This document shows, piece after piece, positions 9,255 through 19,800 of a stretch of DNA of 64,000 bases. The translations under genes were made by a program, and so were the position numbers. How positions within the stretch are numbered: the first letter of the stretch is position 1; each line of letters opens with the position of its first letter. The stretch is from contig NZ_JAFMPK010000027.1 in the NCBI RefSeq assembly GCF_017349295.1, positions 311,292 through 375,291 on the forward strand, given 5' to 3'. Source of the stretch: Myceligenerans salitolerans (lineage in GTDB: Bacteria; Actinomycetota; Actinomycetes; Actinomycetales; Cellulomonadaceae). The notes under the pieces are model-generated. The model ran no database searches. It saw nothing but the letters and a program-made list of their open reading frames with translations, and had not been told where the DNA came from.

Positions 9255-10088
9255 TCAGCCGCCGCTTCGTGGTTGCGTGTCTTCCATCACTCGTCTGCCG
9301 CCCGGCACGACGTCGTGGTCGCGCTCGGCGGTGACACCGTTCGTGTCGTGGGGAACCCCCGTCACATCCACGACGAGCACCGTCACGTTGTCACGACCAC
9401 CCGCCTCGAGGGCGGAGTCGACCAGTTCCTGGGCAGCGTTGCCCGGGTCGGGCACCGCGAGCAGGATCTCGCGGATCTGCTCGTCGTCAAGCTCGGCCGT
9501 CAGGCCGTCCGAACACACGAGGATCCGCTCGTGTGCCTCGACCGGAACATACCGGAAGTCCGCATCGGGCTCGTCGGGCCCTCCGAGGGCCCTGGTGATG
9601 ACGTTGCGCCGGGGGTGGTGGCGTGCCTCCTCGGCCGTGAGCATGCCGGCGTCGATCAGTTCCTGGACCTCGGAGTGGTCCACGCTCATCTGCTCGAGCT
9701 CACCGTTGGAGAGCAGGTACGTCCGTGAGTCGCCGACGTTCACGATGAGCCAGTACGGAACCCCGTCGACGTACGCCAGCACGGCCCCCGTGAGCGTGGT
9801 GCCGGCGCCGCGCCCCTTCGGCCCCGTCTCGATCGCTCGCACCTCCTTCTGGGCGACGTCCACCAGGACGTCGACCAGCTCGGGCTCGATCGTGTCGGCC
9901 TCGAGGAGGAAGCTCAGCGCCCCCAGGGCGGTCGCGCTGGCGATGTCCCCGGCGTCGTGCCCGCCCATCCCGTCCGCCACGAGGAAGACGCCGTTCTCGG
10001 CGAGGTACGCGTCCTCGTTGATCTTCCGGCGCCGGCCACGGTCGGATGCGGCTCCCCACATCAACGACGGCCGGTTGTCGGAGTTCAC
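9255..10088 (-). CDS. PP2C-family Ser/Thr phosphatase
   Basis: 277 residues covering one complete PP2C domain with no membrane segment. The metal-binding motifs are intact: INEDA near 23-27, VADGMGGHDAGD at 37-48, VGDSRTYLL, LVCSDGLT and GGRDNVTVLVVD. It should remove phosphates put on by the neighbouring kinase. The GTG start overlaps the stop of the upstream RDD/FHA gene as GTGA. A kinase/PP2C/FHA set is the standard actinobacterial phospho-signalling trio. Confidence 0.95.
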   Translation of the reverse strand: MNSDNRPSLMWGAASDRGRRRKINEDAYLAENGVFLVADGMGGHDAGDIASATALGALSFLLEADTIEPELVDVLVDVAQKEVRAIETGPKGRGAGTTLTGAVLAYVDGVPYWLIVNVGDSRTYLLSNGELEQMSVDHSEVQELIDAGMLTAEEARHHPRRNVITRALGGPDEPDADFRYVPVEAHERILVCSDGLTAELDDEQIREILLAVPDPGNAAQELVDSALEAGGRDNVTVLVVDVTGVPHDTNGVTAERDHDVVPGGRRVMEDTQPRSGG

Positions 10089-12028
10089 CCCTCCGCCCCT
10101 GCGTGGACGACGACACGCCGGTCACCGAAGTGGATCGTCGACCCGACGGGCACGCGCACGCGCGCGCCGGCCTCGGCGACCCGCGGGGGCAGGCCCGGCA
10201 CCGAGACCACGGTGCCGTTGGTCGAGGCCCGGTCCGTGAGCCAGAGTCCCGCCGAGTCCACGCCGAGCTCGGCGTGGTTCTTCGACACCGAACGCGTCGG
10301 GTCGGGGAGCTGGACCAGGCGCACGCCCGAGCTGCCCGGTGCCTGCGGGTTCCGTCCCACGAGAGTGGGGCCGTCGACGCGGACCATCTCGCCGGACTCC
10401 AGTTCCAGGACCGCACCGACGACCGGCGGCGGATCCATGGCACCGGTCGAGCCGGTCGGCATCTGCATGATCGTCTCGTCCGGCAGCTGCTCGGCGCCGG
10501 TCGCCTCCGGGGTGGGCGGTGCCGCGTGCTGGCCGCGGGAGCCCTGACCGTAGGTGCCGCCCTGCCGCTGCCCCGGGCCGTCGATGCTGACGGCCCGCGT
10601 CGGCTGCGAGTCACGCCGCTGCGGCTGCGAGATCGGCGGATACGGCGACGTCTCGAGCAGCGGATGATCCGGGATCGTGTTGGCGGCGGTGATCGGGCGC
10701 GGCGAGTTCGGCGTCGCCGGGGGCGACGGCGTGGACGCCGTCGTGGGCGGTGCGGCCTCGGGCGGGGACGACGGCGGCGCGCCGGGCAGCATCGGCTGCT
10801 GCGGTGCGGAAGGAGCTTGCTGGCCGGGCCACTGCTGGGACGACGGCTCCTGACCCGGCTGACCGGACCGCACGGGCGGGAAGGCCGGACCCGCCGGGAC
10901 GTCCGTGATCAGCCCGTCACCGGGCGGCGGTGCCGAGGCCTTGGGGAACGACCAGGGATCCGGCTGCGCCGGGGCGCGCGAGCCGTCGGGCGTGAAGGAC
11001 GCCGCGGCCGGCTGACCCGACTGCCGCGCCGGGTCGAACGTGGGCGCCTGGCCCGCGGACGACGCGGCCGAGTGCGCCTGTCCCGCCGCACGCAGTGCGC
11101 CCGGGCTGGCCTGACCGCCCGAGACCGCCGGTGCACCGGGGGCGGGCGTCCCCGGGGCCGGTGTGGCAGGGCCCTGGACGCTTCGTCCCGCACCGCCCTG
11201 GCCGGAGGTGACCCTACCGGGGGCGCGTGGCCGGGAGTCCGGGTCGAAACCCTCCACCACGGGCGCGGGCTTCTTCTTGGCGTCGATCACGACGGCGCCG
11301 GCCGCCTTGTCGTGCCAGCCCTGCTTGCGTCCGCTCTTGTCCCACAGCGGGCTGAGCAGCACGACCCAGGCACCGATGCCGCACACCAGACTTCCGGCAC
11401 CGACGACGAGCACGCGCAGGACGATGCGCCAGAAACCGACCGGCTCCTGGCCCGCGGCCGACACCGTGCGGATCCCGAGCGCCAGGTTGCCGAGCGTCTT
11501 GCCGGACCTGCCCTCCCAGATCCACAGGGACAGGCCCCACAGGAACATGAGGCCGAGGCCGCCCCAGAGGCCCGCGACCAGTGTGGTGAGCATGGCGCGC
11601 TGCTCGTTCTCGTCGATGGCGATCACGCCCTCGGGCGGCTGCGCCATGACGAGGGCGATCCCGTACACGACGCCGAAGAGCACACTGCCCACGGCGCCGT
11701 CGAGCAGAAGCGCGACGATCCGCTTGCCGACGTGTGCGTACACGGGCTCGGGCTCGGCGGGCATCGGCCCCGGGTCCCGGACCGGGACGAACGTCCCGGT
11801 GTGGAACTCCTCGTCGATGCGGGACCCACCGTGGTGGTACGGGAGTTCCTGCCCGCCCTGGGACGTGCCGTAGCCGCCGCCCGCCATCTGCTGGACAGCA
11901 CTCTGCGGCCCGGGCTGCTGCTCGACCACGGGCCTGCCGGTACGCGGGAACTCACGTCCGCACACCCCGCAGTACTGCGTCCCCGCGGCCTGGCGCGACA
12001 GGCAGCCGCTGCACACCACGTCCGTCAT
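10085..12028 (-). CDS. Zinc-ribbon/RDD/FHA membrane protein
   Basis: 647 residues. I chose the ATG at 12028 because it overlaps the upstream stop as ATGA and begins directly with a zinc ribbon (Cys 6, 9, 20 and 23); the open frame extends further upstream without coding character. Residues ~95-255 are an RDD domain with about four membrane helices (GKRIVALLLDGAVGS, WEGRSGKTLGN). A Pro/Gly/Ala-rich linker of nearly 290 residues follows. The C-terminal ~95 residues are an FHA domain (VGRNP, SVSKNHAEL, STNGT). It could bring phosphorylated partners to the membrane next to the transglutaminase-fold protein. The exact role is unknown. Confidence 0.87.
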   Translation of the reverse strand: MTDVVCSGCLSRQAAGTQYCGVCGREFPRTGRPVVEQQPGPQSAVQQMAGGGYGTSQGGQELPYHHGGSRIDEEFHTGTFVPVRDPGPMPAEPEPVYAHVGKRIVALLLDGAVGSVLFGVVYGIALVMAQPPEGVIAIDENEQRAMLTTLVAGLWGGLGLMFLWGLSLWIWEGRSGKTLGNLALGIRTVSAAGQEPVGFWRIVLRVLVVGAGSLVCGIGAWVVLLSPLWDKSGRKQGWHDKAAGAVVIDAKKKPAPVVEGFDPDSRPRAPGRVTSGQGGAGRSVQGPATPAPGTPAPGAPAVSGGQASPGALRAAGQAHSAASSAGQAPTFDPARQSGQPAAASFTPDGSRAPAQPDPWSFPKASAPPPGDGLITDVPAGPAFPPVRSGQPGQEPSSQQWPGQQAPSAPQQPMLPGAPPSSPPEAAPPTTASTPSPPATPNSPRPITAANTIPDHPLLETSPYPPISQPQRRDSQPTRAVSIDGPGQRQGGTYGQGSRGQHAAPPTPEATGAEQLPDETIMQMPTGSTGAMDPPPVVGAVLELESGEMVRVDGPTLVGRNPQAPGSSGVRLVQLPDPTRSVSKNHAELGVDSAGLWLTDRASTNGTVVSVPGLPPRVAEAGARVRVPVGSTIHFGDRRVVVHAGAEG

Positions 12029-14481
12029 CGGTTCTCCTTCGAGCCTCGCTTCACCAAGTCCTGCAGGACCCCCCGCATGCCGCGTCCCCCCGCCATCCGC
12101 GCGCGAACGCTGCGCAACGACAGCGCTGCGGCGATCCTCTGCCGGGTGCCCACGGAAGAGCGTAGGCCGCCGAGGACCGTGTCCACCTCCTCCCAGAAGG
12201 AGTCGACCTCGGCCTGCGTCGGTTGCCTTCCGCTGAAGACCGTGGCGTCGGCCCGATGGGCAAGCATAAGCGTGCCTGGCGCCTCGTGCTTTGTCGCGAT
12301 AAGTCCCGCGCCCTCGCGCCGTGTCGCCGACCGGGGCACCGAGGTTCCCATGTCGGTGACCGCGTCGACGACCTCGTGCCAGCCACCGCTGAACCGGTCC
12401 GCGAGCTCCTCCGCGGTCCGCCGCCGGGTTCGGCGGCGGGCCTTGTGCGCGAGGATGAGCAGGATCGGGAGCAGCACCAGGGCGAGCGGGATGGCCACCG
12501 CCAGCACGATGGTCAGAAGCATGGCCCAGTCGAAGCCCTCGTTGTCGGCCTCGTCCTGCTCCTCGTCCTCGACACTGCCGGCCTTGTTCTGCTCCGGCTC
12601 CTCCGGCGGCTCCGGCTCCTGGAGCACCGGGGGCTTGGGCACCTCCTGGGTCTGCGGTTCCGGCTGGATCTTCGTGTCCTCGTCGGGGTCCACGTCGATC
12701 GGCACCCAGCCGTACCCCTCGAACGGCACCTCGATCCACGCGCTCACGTTCTCGCCCCGGACGAGCCACTCCTCGCCGGCGGCACGATCGGACTCCTCGT
12801 CCTCCTCGAAGCCCATGACGACCCGTGCGGGAATGCCCGTCTGGCGGGCGAGGAGGGCGAACGCGACGGCGAACTGCTCCTCGTCGCCGATCATGTCGTC
12901 CTGCTCGAGCAGGTTGTCGATGCGCTCGGCGGCATGGCCGGGGCGCGACGGCGGCTGCCCCTCCAGGCCGCTCGACAGGATGCCGCCCGCTTCCAGCGCG
13001 TCCCGGATGAAGAACAGCTTGGCGGCGGGATCGGTCTCCTCACCGATGTACTGCGCGACCTTGGAGGAGACGTTCGCCGGGAGCGACCGCTTCTCGGTGT
13101 CCGGGAGCTCGACCTCGGACACCGTGGCGTCCGCGAGCTCCTCCTCCGAGGGGTACGTCGTGAGCAGGGTGTCGAGCTGGTACGTGTCCCCCGGCTTCAC
13201 TCCGGCCAGGGTCACGGCGGTCTCGGTCTCGCTGTTGTAGTAGGTGCCGACGCCCTGGTCCGCCGCGCGTGAACCGGTCCAGGTCACTCCCGTGAGGGCG
13301 CCGACCTCCGGCACCCACACGTCGTCGTACGCGAGCGAGGTCACCTGGATCGTGGCGGGGTCGCCCTGTGCCGCGGTGACGATCTCCTGGCCCACGCGCG
13401 TGAAGACGCCCGTGGCCCCGCCGCTGCCGGCCGCGTCGTACACCACGCCGTCGTACTCGTCGAGCGTGGCCAGGCGGATGCGTGCGTTCTCGGGCAGGCC
13501 GGAGACCCGGAGGATCTCGGTCTCCTTCTCGTCCTTGGCGTAGTGCCGGAAGGTGGCGAGCGGCGTCGAGAAGTCGTGGAGGTCCTTCGGCGGAACGATC
13601 TCCTCGCGCAGCACCGTGCGCGGGCTGTCCGGCAGGAGCGCCGGCCCCGCGAATCCCGCGGCGACGGCCGCCGCGCCGAGGATGACCGCACCCGTGCGGA
13701 CGCGGTACCAGACCAGACGGCGCGTGGCCTCGCGGCTCTGCTCGGTGCTGATGGAGTGGGTGCCGACCCGGGCCCCCATCGCCCGGACGCCACCCCACAG
13801 CAGCCCGACGACGGCGATCACGAGACCCTGCACGACCGGCAGCGCGGTCTCCAGGGTGCCCAGCAGGATGACGCCGGCGAGACCGACCATGATCGGCAGG
13901 AGCGCCCAGGAAGCGTGCCGCACACGGAGCGCGATCGACGCGGCGACGAGCGCCACGAGCAGCATCATCAGATACGGCACGATCGCCAGGTCGGGGAAGG
14001 AGTACAAGGGCGGGACGGTCGTGACGAAGGCCTTCCAGCCCTGGATCGCACCCAGCAGGAGGTCCTGCAGGGTGGTCAGGCTCGGCACGACGCCGCCGAA
14101 CGCGTCACGAGGCAGCGCGAGCACCGCGCCGAACAGCAGGTAACCGACGATGGCGAGCGCGGCCACCGTCACGGCGGGCCAGCGGCGCCACGCGCACAAC
14201 CACGCGATGGACAGGCCGAGCACGGTGCCGCCCACCGCGGGCAGCAGATATCCCGGCGTTCCCCAGACCGGACCGAAGCCGACGACGATCGCCCCGCACA
14301 TGACGGTGAGGGCACCGAGGTCGAACCAGGCGCCCTTCTTCAGCGCGCGCGGGCGCGCCGCGTCGGCACGCCGGGTGGTGCCGCTGCCCCTCGTGCTCGA
14401 TCCGGTGAGGCCGGACGGACGGCGGGCATCCGGGTTGATCCCGCGGCGCGCGCCGCCGCGGGTGGTCTCGTCGTGGCTCAT
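12025..14481 (-). CDS. TgpA-like membrane protein with apparently inactive transglutaminase core
   Basis: 818 residues. The first ~250 residues hold six or seven membrane helices. An outside region (about 290-640) carries the transglutaminase core, a further membrane helix lies near 655, and a ~130-residue cytoplasmic tail follows. The core is recognisable from LLARQTGIPARVVMGF and GWVPIDVDP. However, the position where active members have Cys (GxCxxFA) reads GDEEQFA near 532, and the usual HAW reads SAW near 579; only the Asp near 595 remains. It is therefore probably a pseudoenzyme with a structural or binding role. The stop overlaps the next gene's ATG, and its own start overlaps the DUF58 stop. 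Confidence 0.88.
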   Translation of the reverse strand: MSHDETTRGGARRGINPDARRPSGLTGSSTRGSGTTRRADAARPRALKKGAWFDLGALTVMCGAIVVGFGPVWGTPGYLLPAVGGTVLGLSIAWLCAWRRWPAVTVAALAIVGYLLFGAVLALPRDAFGGVVPSLTTLQDLLLGAIQGWKAFVTTVPPLYSFPDLAIVPYLMMLLVALVAASIALRVRHASWALLPIMVGLAGVILLGTLETALPVVQGLVIAVVGLLWGGVRAMGARVGTHSISTEQSREATRRLVWYRVRTGAVILGAAAVAAGFAGPALLPDSPRTVLREEIVPPKDLHDFSTPLATFRHYAKDEKETEILRVSGLPENARIRLATLDEYDGVVYDAAGSGGATGVFTRVGQEIVTAAQGDPATIQVTSLAYDDVWVPEVGALTGVTWTGSRAADQGVGTYYNSETETAVTLAGVKPGDTYQLDTLLTTYPSEEELADATVSEVELPDTEKRSLPANVSSKVAQYIGEETDPAAKLFFIRDALEAGGILSSGLEGQPPSRPGHAAERIDNLLEQDDMIGDEEQFAVAFALLARQTGIPARVVMGFEEDEESDRAAGEEWLVRGENVSAWIEVPFEGYGWVPIDVDPDEDTKIQPEPQTQEVPKPPVLQEPEPPEEPEQNKAGSVEDEEQDEADNEGFDWAMLLTIVLAVAIPLALVLLPILLILAHKARRRTRRRTAEELADRFSGGWHEVVDAVTDMGTSVPRSATRREGAGLIATKHEAPGTLMLAHRADATVFSGRQPTQAEVDSFWEEVDTVLGGLRSSVGTRQRIAAALSLRSVRARMAGGRGMRGVLQDLVKRGSKENR

Positions 14482-15827
14482 CCCTCACTCATCTTTCGCA
14501 GCGCGAGCGGCAGATCGCCGAGCTTGCCGAGCGTCAGCACGCCGAGCTCCGCGATGGCGTGCCGGGACAGCGAGGCCCCCGGAACGCACTGGATCGCCAT
14601 CACCTGCACGCCGACGGGCAGCCGTGCGGAGGCGGAGCGCAACTCGGTCGGGGTGACGAGGCTGCCGGTGATGAAGGACATCACCGACGCGTCGTTGATC
14701 GTGGTGCCCGCGATCCTGGCCAGGTCGGCGAGCGTGGTCCGCGTGGACGTCAGCTCGATCCTCGACAGGTCGTCGAGCAGCCGGGTGCGGTGGTCCCCAC
14801 GCAGGTTGCCGGCGTCGTTCACCATCACCGTGACGCCGCGGTCCTCCCGGATCGCCTGAAGGCCCAGGGAACCGCAGACACTGACGGCGAGCTCGAACTC
14901 CTCCTCGCTCGCGTAGTCCTCGGCCCGCGTGCTCAGCAGCACCGCGAGGTGCGAGCGCCGGGTCTCCTCGAACTGACGGACCATGAGCTGCCCGGTGCGT
15001 GCGGTGGTCTTCCAGTGGATGTGCCGGCGGTCGTCACCGGGCACGTAGTCGCGCAGCGCGTGGAAGGACACGTCCGAGTTGGAGATGTCCTGGGTGACCC
15101 GGCCCTCGAGGTCCTTGAAGAACCCGGTGTTGGATCCCATCAGGTTCTTCACCTGCGGGTGCACGAACAGTTCCTCCGGCTCCGTCCACGTGACCTCGCG
15201 GCGCAGCAGGCCGAGCGGGTCGGCACGCACGGACTTCACGGGGCCGACCACGATGACGCTGCGGCGCCTCGTCGGGATCGTGAAGATCTCCTCGTGCGCT
15301 CCCCCGCCCCGCAGGCGGGGCACCGGGAAGGCGGCGGTCCCCGTACCGACCGGCAGCTCCATCACCGAGGGCAGCACCGGCCGCCGCGCCTCGTTGCGCA
15401 CGTCGAGGCGTCCGACCGCGCGATCGCCGACGGTGACCCGGCGCTGGGCCAGGTCGAGCACCACGGTGTACCGGAACCTGCCGAGCACGAACGCGGTCGC
15501 CGCGATCAGCGTGACGGTGAGCACCACCGCGGCGACCAGTACCTCGACCCAGGACAGCACGAGGCCCGCCACCCACGCCGCCACGGCCGTGACCAGAACG
15601 GCCAGGCCGAACCCGCTGAACGCCTCCGTGAGCGGTCGGAACCGTTCCCGCACCGCGGAGAGTCCTCGCCCGGCCGCGCCGGAGAACGTCACCCAGCCGC
15701 GACGGACGGCACGGCGTGCGTCGGCGGCTCGCGCCCCGGGGCCGCGTGAGGCCTCCGGGCGCTTCCCGTATCCCGGCCGCGACGTCGCACTCGTGGTGAC
15801 GGGCGGCCGGGTCGCCGTCGTCGTCAT
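14478..15827 (-). CDS. DUF58 domain protein
   Basis: 449 residues. The ATG at 15827 overlaps the MoxR stop (ATGA); the longer frame upstream is antisense-like shadow. Two adjacent membrane helices lie at about 75-120. A DUF58 core follows (DYVPGDDRRHIHWKTTAR, then MVRQFEETRRSHLAVLLS), and this region resembles a von Willebrand A-like fold. DUF58 genes are habitually next to MoxR ATPases and transglutaminase-fold membrane proteins, and the three are thought to work together in assembling or maturing envelope proteins. Here the triad serves the kinase/WXG100 cluster. Confidence 0.9.
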   Translation of the reverse strand: MTTTATRPPVTTSATSRPGYGKRPEASRGPGARAADARRAVRRGWVTFSGAAGRGLSAVRERFRPLTEAFSGFGLAVLVTAVAAWVAGLVLSWVEVLVAAVVLTVTLIAATAFVLGRFRYTVVLDLAQRRVTVGDRAVGRLDVRNEARRPVLPSVMELPVGTGTAAFPVPRLRGGGAHEEIFTIPTRRRSVIVVGPVKSVRADPLGLLRREVTWTEPEELFVHPQVKNLMGSNTGFFKDLEGRVTQDISNSDVSFHALRDYVPGDDRRHIHWKTTARTGQLMVRQFEETRRSHLAVLLSTRAEDYASEEEFELAVSVCGSLGLQAIREDRGVTVMVNDAGNLRGDHRTRLLDDLSRIELTSTRTTLADLARIAGTTINDASVMSFITGSLVTPTELRSASARLPVGVQVMAIQCVPGASLSRHAIAELGVLTLGKLGDLPLALRKMSEG

Positions 15828-16804
15828 GCCGACACACGCTCCTGCGGAGCGGCGACGTCGGACAGGATGCGGCCCAGGATGATGTCCGGCTGCGCGCCGG
15901 CGAACTCCGCCTCGGGGTCGAGCACGAAGCGGTGCGCCCAGACCGGCTGCGCCAGGTCCTTGACGTCGTCGGGCAGCACGTAGTTGCGGCCGTGTGCGGC
16001 CGCCCACACCTTGGTGCAGCGCACCAGGGCGAGGGCACCTCGGACGGAGACGCCGATGCGTGCCTCGGGAGCGTTGCGGGTCTCCTCCGCGAGACGGGAG
16101 ACGTACTCCAGGACGGCCGTGTCGGTGTAGACGGTGTGCGCCAGCGCCGACATCTCCGTCACCGCCTTGGTGGTGATCAGCGGCTGCAAGGCCTTGCTGC
16201 GGTCCTTCACCGAGGAGCCCGACAGGATCTCGACGGTGGAGGCGTGGTCGGGGTAGCCCACCGAGGTCTTCATGAGGAAGCGGTCGAGCTGGGCTTCGGG
16301 CAGACGGTAGGTACCGGCCTGCTCGATCGGGTTCTGCGTCGCGATGACCATGAACGGGTTGCCGACGCCGTGCCGCACGCCGTCGACGGTGACCTGGCCC
16401 TCTTCCATGACCTCGAGCAGGGCGGACTGGGTCTTCGGCGAGGCACGGTTGATCTCGTCGGCCAGCACGATCGACGCGAAGATCGGGCCCTGGTGGAAGT
16501 CGAACTTGCCGGTGTTCTGGTCGTAGATCGTCACGCCGGTGACGTCGGACGGCAGCAGGTCCGGGGTGAACTGGATGCGGTTGTGCGTGCCCTGGACGGA
16601 CGCCGCGATCGCTCGGGCCATGGCCGTCTTGCCCGTACCCGGGGCATCCTCCAGCAGGAGGTGCCCCTCGGCGAGCATGCACGTCAGCGCCAGTCGGATG
16701 ACCTGGGACTTACCCAGCACCGCCTGCCCGACGTTGCCGACCAGACGGTCGAAGGTCTGCGCGAACCACGCCGCCTGTTCCGGTGTCATCGTGCTGGTGC
16801 TCAT
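15824..16804 (-). CDS. MoxR-family AAA+ ATPase
   Basis: 326 residues, the normal length for MoxR. Walker A is APGTGKT at 54-60, Walker B is IVLADEINRASPKTQSALLE starting near 112, and the conserved MEEGQVTVDG segment follows. It is a cytoplasmic ATPase, likely a chaperone acting with the DUF58 protein. The ATG lies 68 bp downstream of the FN3 surface-protein stop. No terminator is evident in that gap, so read-through from the surface-protein gene is likely. Confidence 0.95.
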   Translation of the reverse strand: MSTSTMTPEQAAWFAQTFDRLVGNVGQAVLGKSQVIRLALTCMLAEGHLLLEDAPGTGKTAMARAIAASVQGTHNRIQFTPDLLPSDVTGVTIYDQNTGKFDFHQGPIFASIVLADEINRASPKTQSALLEVMEEGQVTVDGVRHGVGNPFMVIATQNPIEQAGTYRLPEAQLDRFLMKTSVGYPDHASTVEILSGSSVKDRSKALQPLITTKAVTEMSALAHTVYTDTAVLEYVSRLAEETRNAPEARIGVSVRGALALVRCTKVWAAAHGRNYVLPDDVKDLAQPVWAHRFVLDPEAEFAGAQPDIILGRILSDVAAPQERVSA

Positions 16805-16872
16805 GTGTCCTTACTTCCTCGTTTCATGGGAGATCGTGTCGTGTCCTGCTCGTCGTGTCGGGGCGGCTTCGC

Positions 16873-19800
16873 TCACCACGTCGTCCTGGCGTACGCCTGG
16901 CCGTCGATCACCACACCGACCCGGGTACCGGGGTAGCCGTAGAAGCACCTCAGCTCGATCGAACCGGACCCGCCGAAGGTCCGGGTCTCTCCGGCGCCAC
17001 CCGGCCGGGTGCTCCCGTCGATGATGTTGTGCCAGCCCGGGGTGTCCGGGTTGGTCTCCGACCAGCACTCGACCCGGTGACTGCCACTGGGGAAGTCGCT
17101 GTAGTTCACCTTGTAGTACGCGCACGACGAGTGGGTGCAGTCGCCGTTGCTGACCCTGGAGCCGTGCACCACCGTGGCCTGGGGGTCGGGGGCGGACACG
17201 GTCGTACCCGTGGCCGACGCCCAGCTACCGCAGCCGGCCGCGTTGCAGGCACGCGCCTGGAGCCGGTAGGTCCTGTCGTAGCCGTTGTTGCCGACGGTGA
17301 TATTGGTCGGCCAGCCACCCTGCTGGATCGTGCCCGAGTTCGACCACGAGCCCGAAGCCTGCCACTCGATCCGCTGCACCGCACGCCCACCGTCCGAGCC
17401 CGGGCCCCGCACCGTGAAGTAGCCGCCCTGGCCGTTGCCGGACCGGTGCCACGTGACCCCCGGGGTGCCGGGCACCGTGTACGGGGTGACGGCCGGGCTG
17501 GACTCGCCGGACCAGGCGGAGCACGCTCCCTGGGCGTTGCACGCCCGTACGCTGAACGTGTAGGCGGTGCCGTTCGAAAGGCCCTGGTACGTGTAGGACG
17601 TACCGGTGATCGGGCCCTTGGGGTTCGCCTGGTTCGCGCGCACCTCGTAGTACCCGCCGGTGCCGCGGAAGTCACCGATGCCGCCCCAGCTCACGTCGGC
17701 CTGCCCATTGGTGTTGCCGCCGAGCCGGGCACTCGGCGCACCGGGACGGTCCGGCGTGCCGTGCGGCAGGACGGCGTTGGACTGCGGGCTGGTCTCGGAC
17801 TCGCCGGCCTTGTTCTCGGCCGTCACCTGGAACGTGTAGCTCTTGTCGGTGTCCAGGTTCTCCACCGTCTGACTGGTGGCGGCGATGTCCGGGAGCGTCT
17901 CGACCACCGAGCCCCCCTGCAGGATGTCGAGGTCGTAGCTCTTGATCGCGTCGCCGTTGTTCGCCGGTGCCGTCCAGCTGACCTCGACCTGGCCGCCCAG
18001 GTTGGTGTTGACGCGTGTCGCGGTCGGGGCGGCCGGCTGCTCCGGCGGGCCGGCCGGAACCTCAGGAGCCGACGGGTCCGACCACTCCGAGGGATCCGGC
18101 GCCTGGTTCTCAGCTTGCACGCGCACCGTGTACGCGGTGCCGTTCTCCAGACCCTCCCAGGTCGTGCTGGTTCCCTGGAGGCACTCCTTCTGGATGGCAC
18201 CGCCCGGTGGTGCGGGTGAGATCTCCAGGTTGACGCAGTCGATCGGCGAGCGGTCCGTATAGGTCTTGTTGACCCAGGAGACCTCCAGGGACTGGTCACC
18301 GAACTCCAGCTCGGGGGGAGCAGGCTGATCCGGCTTCTCGTCCGGACGCGCCTCCTGCGACGCCGGCGACGCCTCACCCAGCCCCACCTCGTTCTCCGCC
18401 TGCACCGTGAACGTATACGTCACATTGTTCGTCAATCCCGTCACCGTGCACGTCGTCGTCGGACACCGCTGCTCATCACCCTGCGACGACGTCACCGTGT
18501 AACTCTCGATCGGCGCACCGTTGTTGTTCGGCTCGTCCCACGTCAACACCACGGTCTGCGACCGCACCTCCTCCACCCGAGGTGCCCGCGGCGCCTCCGG
18601 CTTACCGAGCACCGTCAGGTTGATCACCCCGTCGACGTGCCGGTCCGGGTCCTTGGTGGCGTCCTGCACGGTGTACTTGACCCGCATCGCGCCGTGGAAA
18701 CCTTCGTCGGGGGTCACCACGACCTGGTCGCCGCTGTAGCTCGCCGTTCCGCTACCCGTTTCCACCACGGGCACGCCGAACAGCTCGAGCGGTGTCTCCG
18801 GGAACGGGTTGGTGTCGTTGGCCAGGACGTCGATGTTCTCCGCGACGCCCTCGTGCGCACCCTCGACGACATCCTCACCCGTGACCGCCAGCGGTCGCGT
18901 CGAGGCGACCACCTGGACCGTCAGCGACCCTTCGACGGGATCGGTGTGACCGTCGGTCACCGTGAAGGGGATGGTCTGCGAGGCACCCTTGGTGACCGAC
19001 GGCTCGGCCTGGGCCGTGACCGTGCTGCCCTGCACCGAGGCGGCCACACCGTCACCACTGTCCTTCACCTCGAACGTCAGCTTGTCGTTCTCCGGGTCCC
19101 GGACGTACGCACCCAGGTCGACCGCGCCCTCGTCACCGGCGGGTACCTCCAGCACCGGCGATCCCTTGATCTCCGGCGGCTGGTTCTCGGTGGCCCGGAC
19201 CTCGATCGGCAGCGTGAGGGTGGCCTTGCGCCCTTCAGGATCCTCGGGGCTCTCGCGGTCGGTCACCTCGAAGCTCACCGACGCCGGACCGATGTAGTCC
19301 TCCTTCGAGACGTAGACCAGGTTCTCACGGTCCTCCACCTCGACCGAGCCCTCGACGGCGCTGACGGTGGACTCCTCCGTGATCCGTGGCTTCAGCCCTT
19401 CCTCGACCACCACGTACTCGGTCAGGTCGATCTGCAGCGGCTCGCCGCTGATCGCCTCGAGCGGCTCCAGACCCGGCTTCAGATGCGGGGTCAGCGAATC
19501 GCCGGGCACCCGGATGAACGCACTCGACTCCAGCCCGTCCATATCCGTCACCGTGTACGTCACGATCTGGAGGTCCGGGGTCAGGGGAACCGTGACCTTG
19601 CCGTCCTCCGACAACGTGGCGGCGCCCGCGTCGGTTCCCAGGCTCACCTCCAGGTCGGCAGCGACGCCGTCGGGGTCGACGTCGTTCGCCAGGACGTCCA
19701 CCGTGACCGAGTCCTTCCCCACGACATCCGGGACGGACAGCACGTCGTCGTTCGCCACCGGAGGCAGGAGCGGCGCGTCGCGGGAGACCTTCACGGTGAT

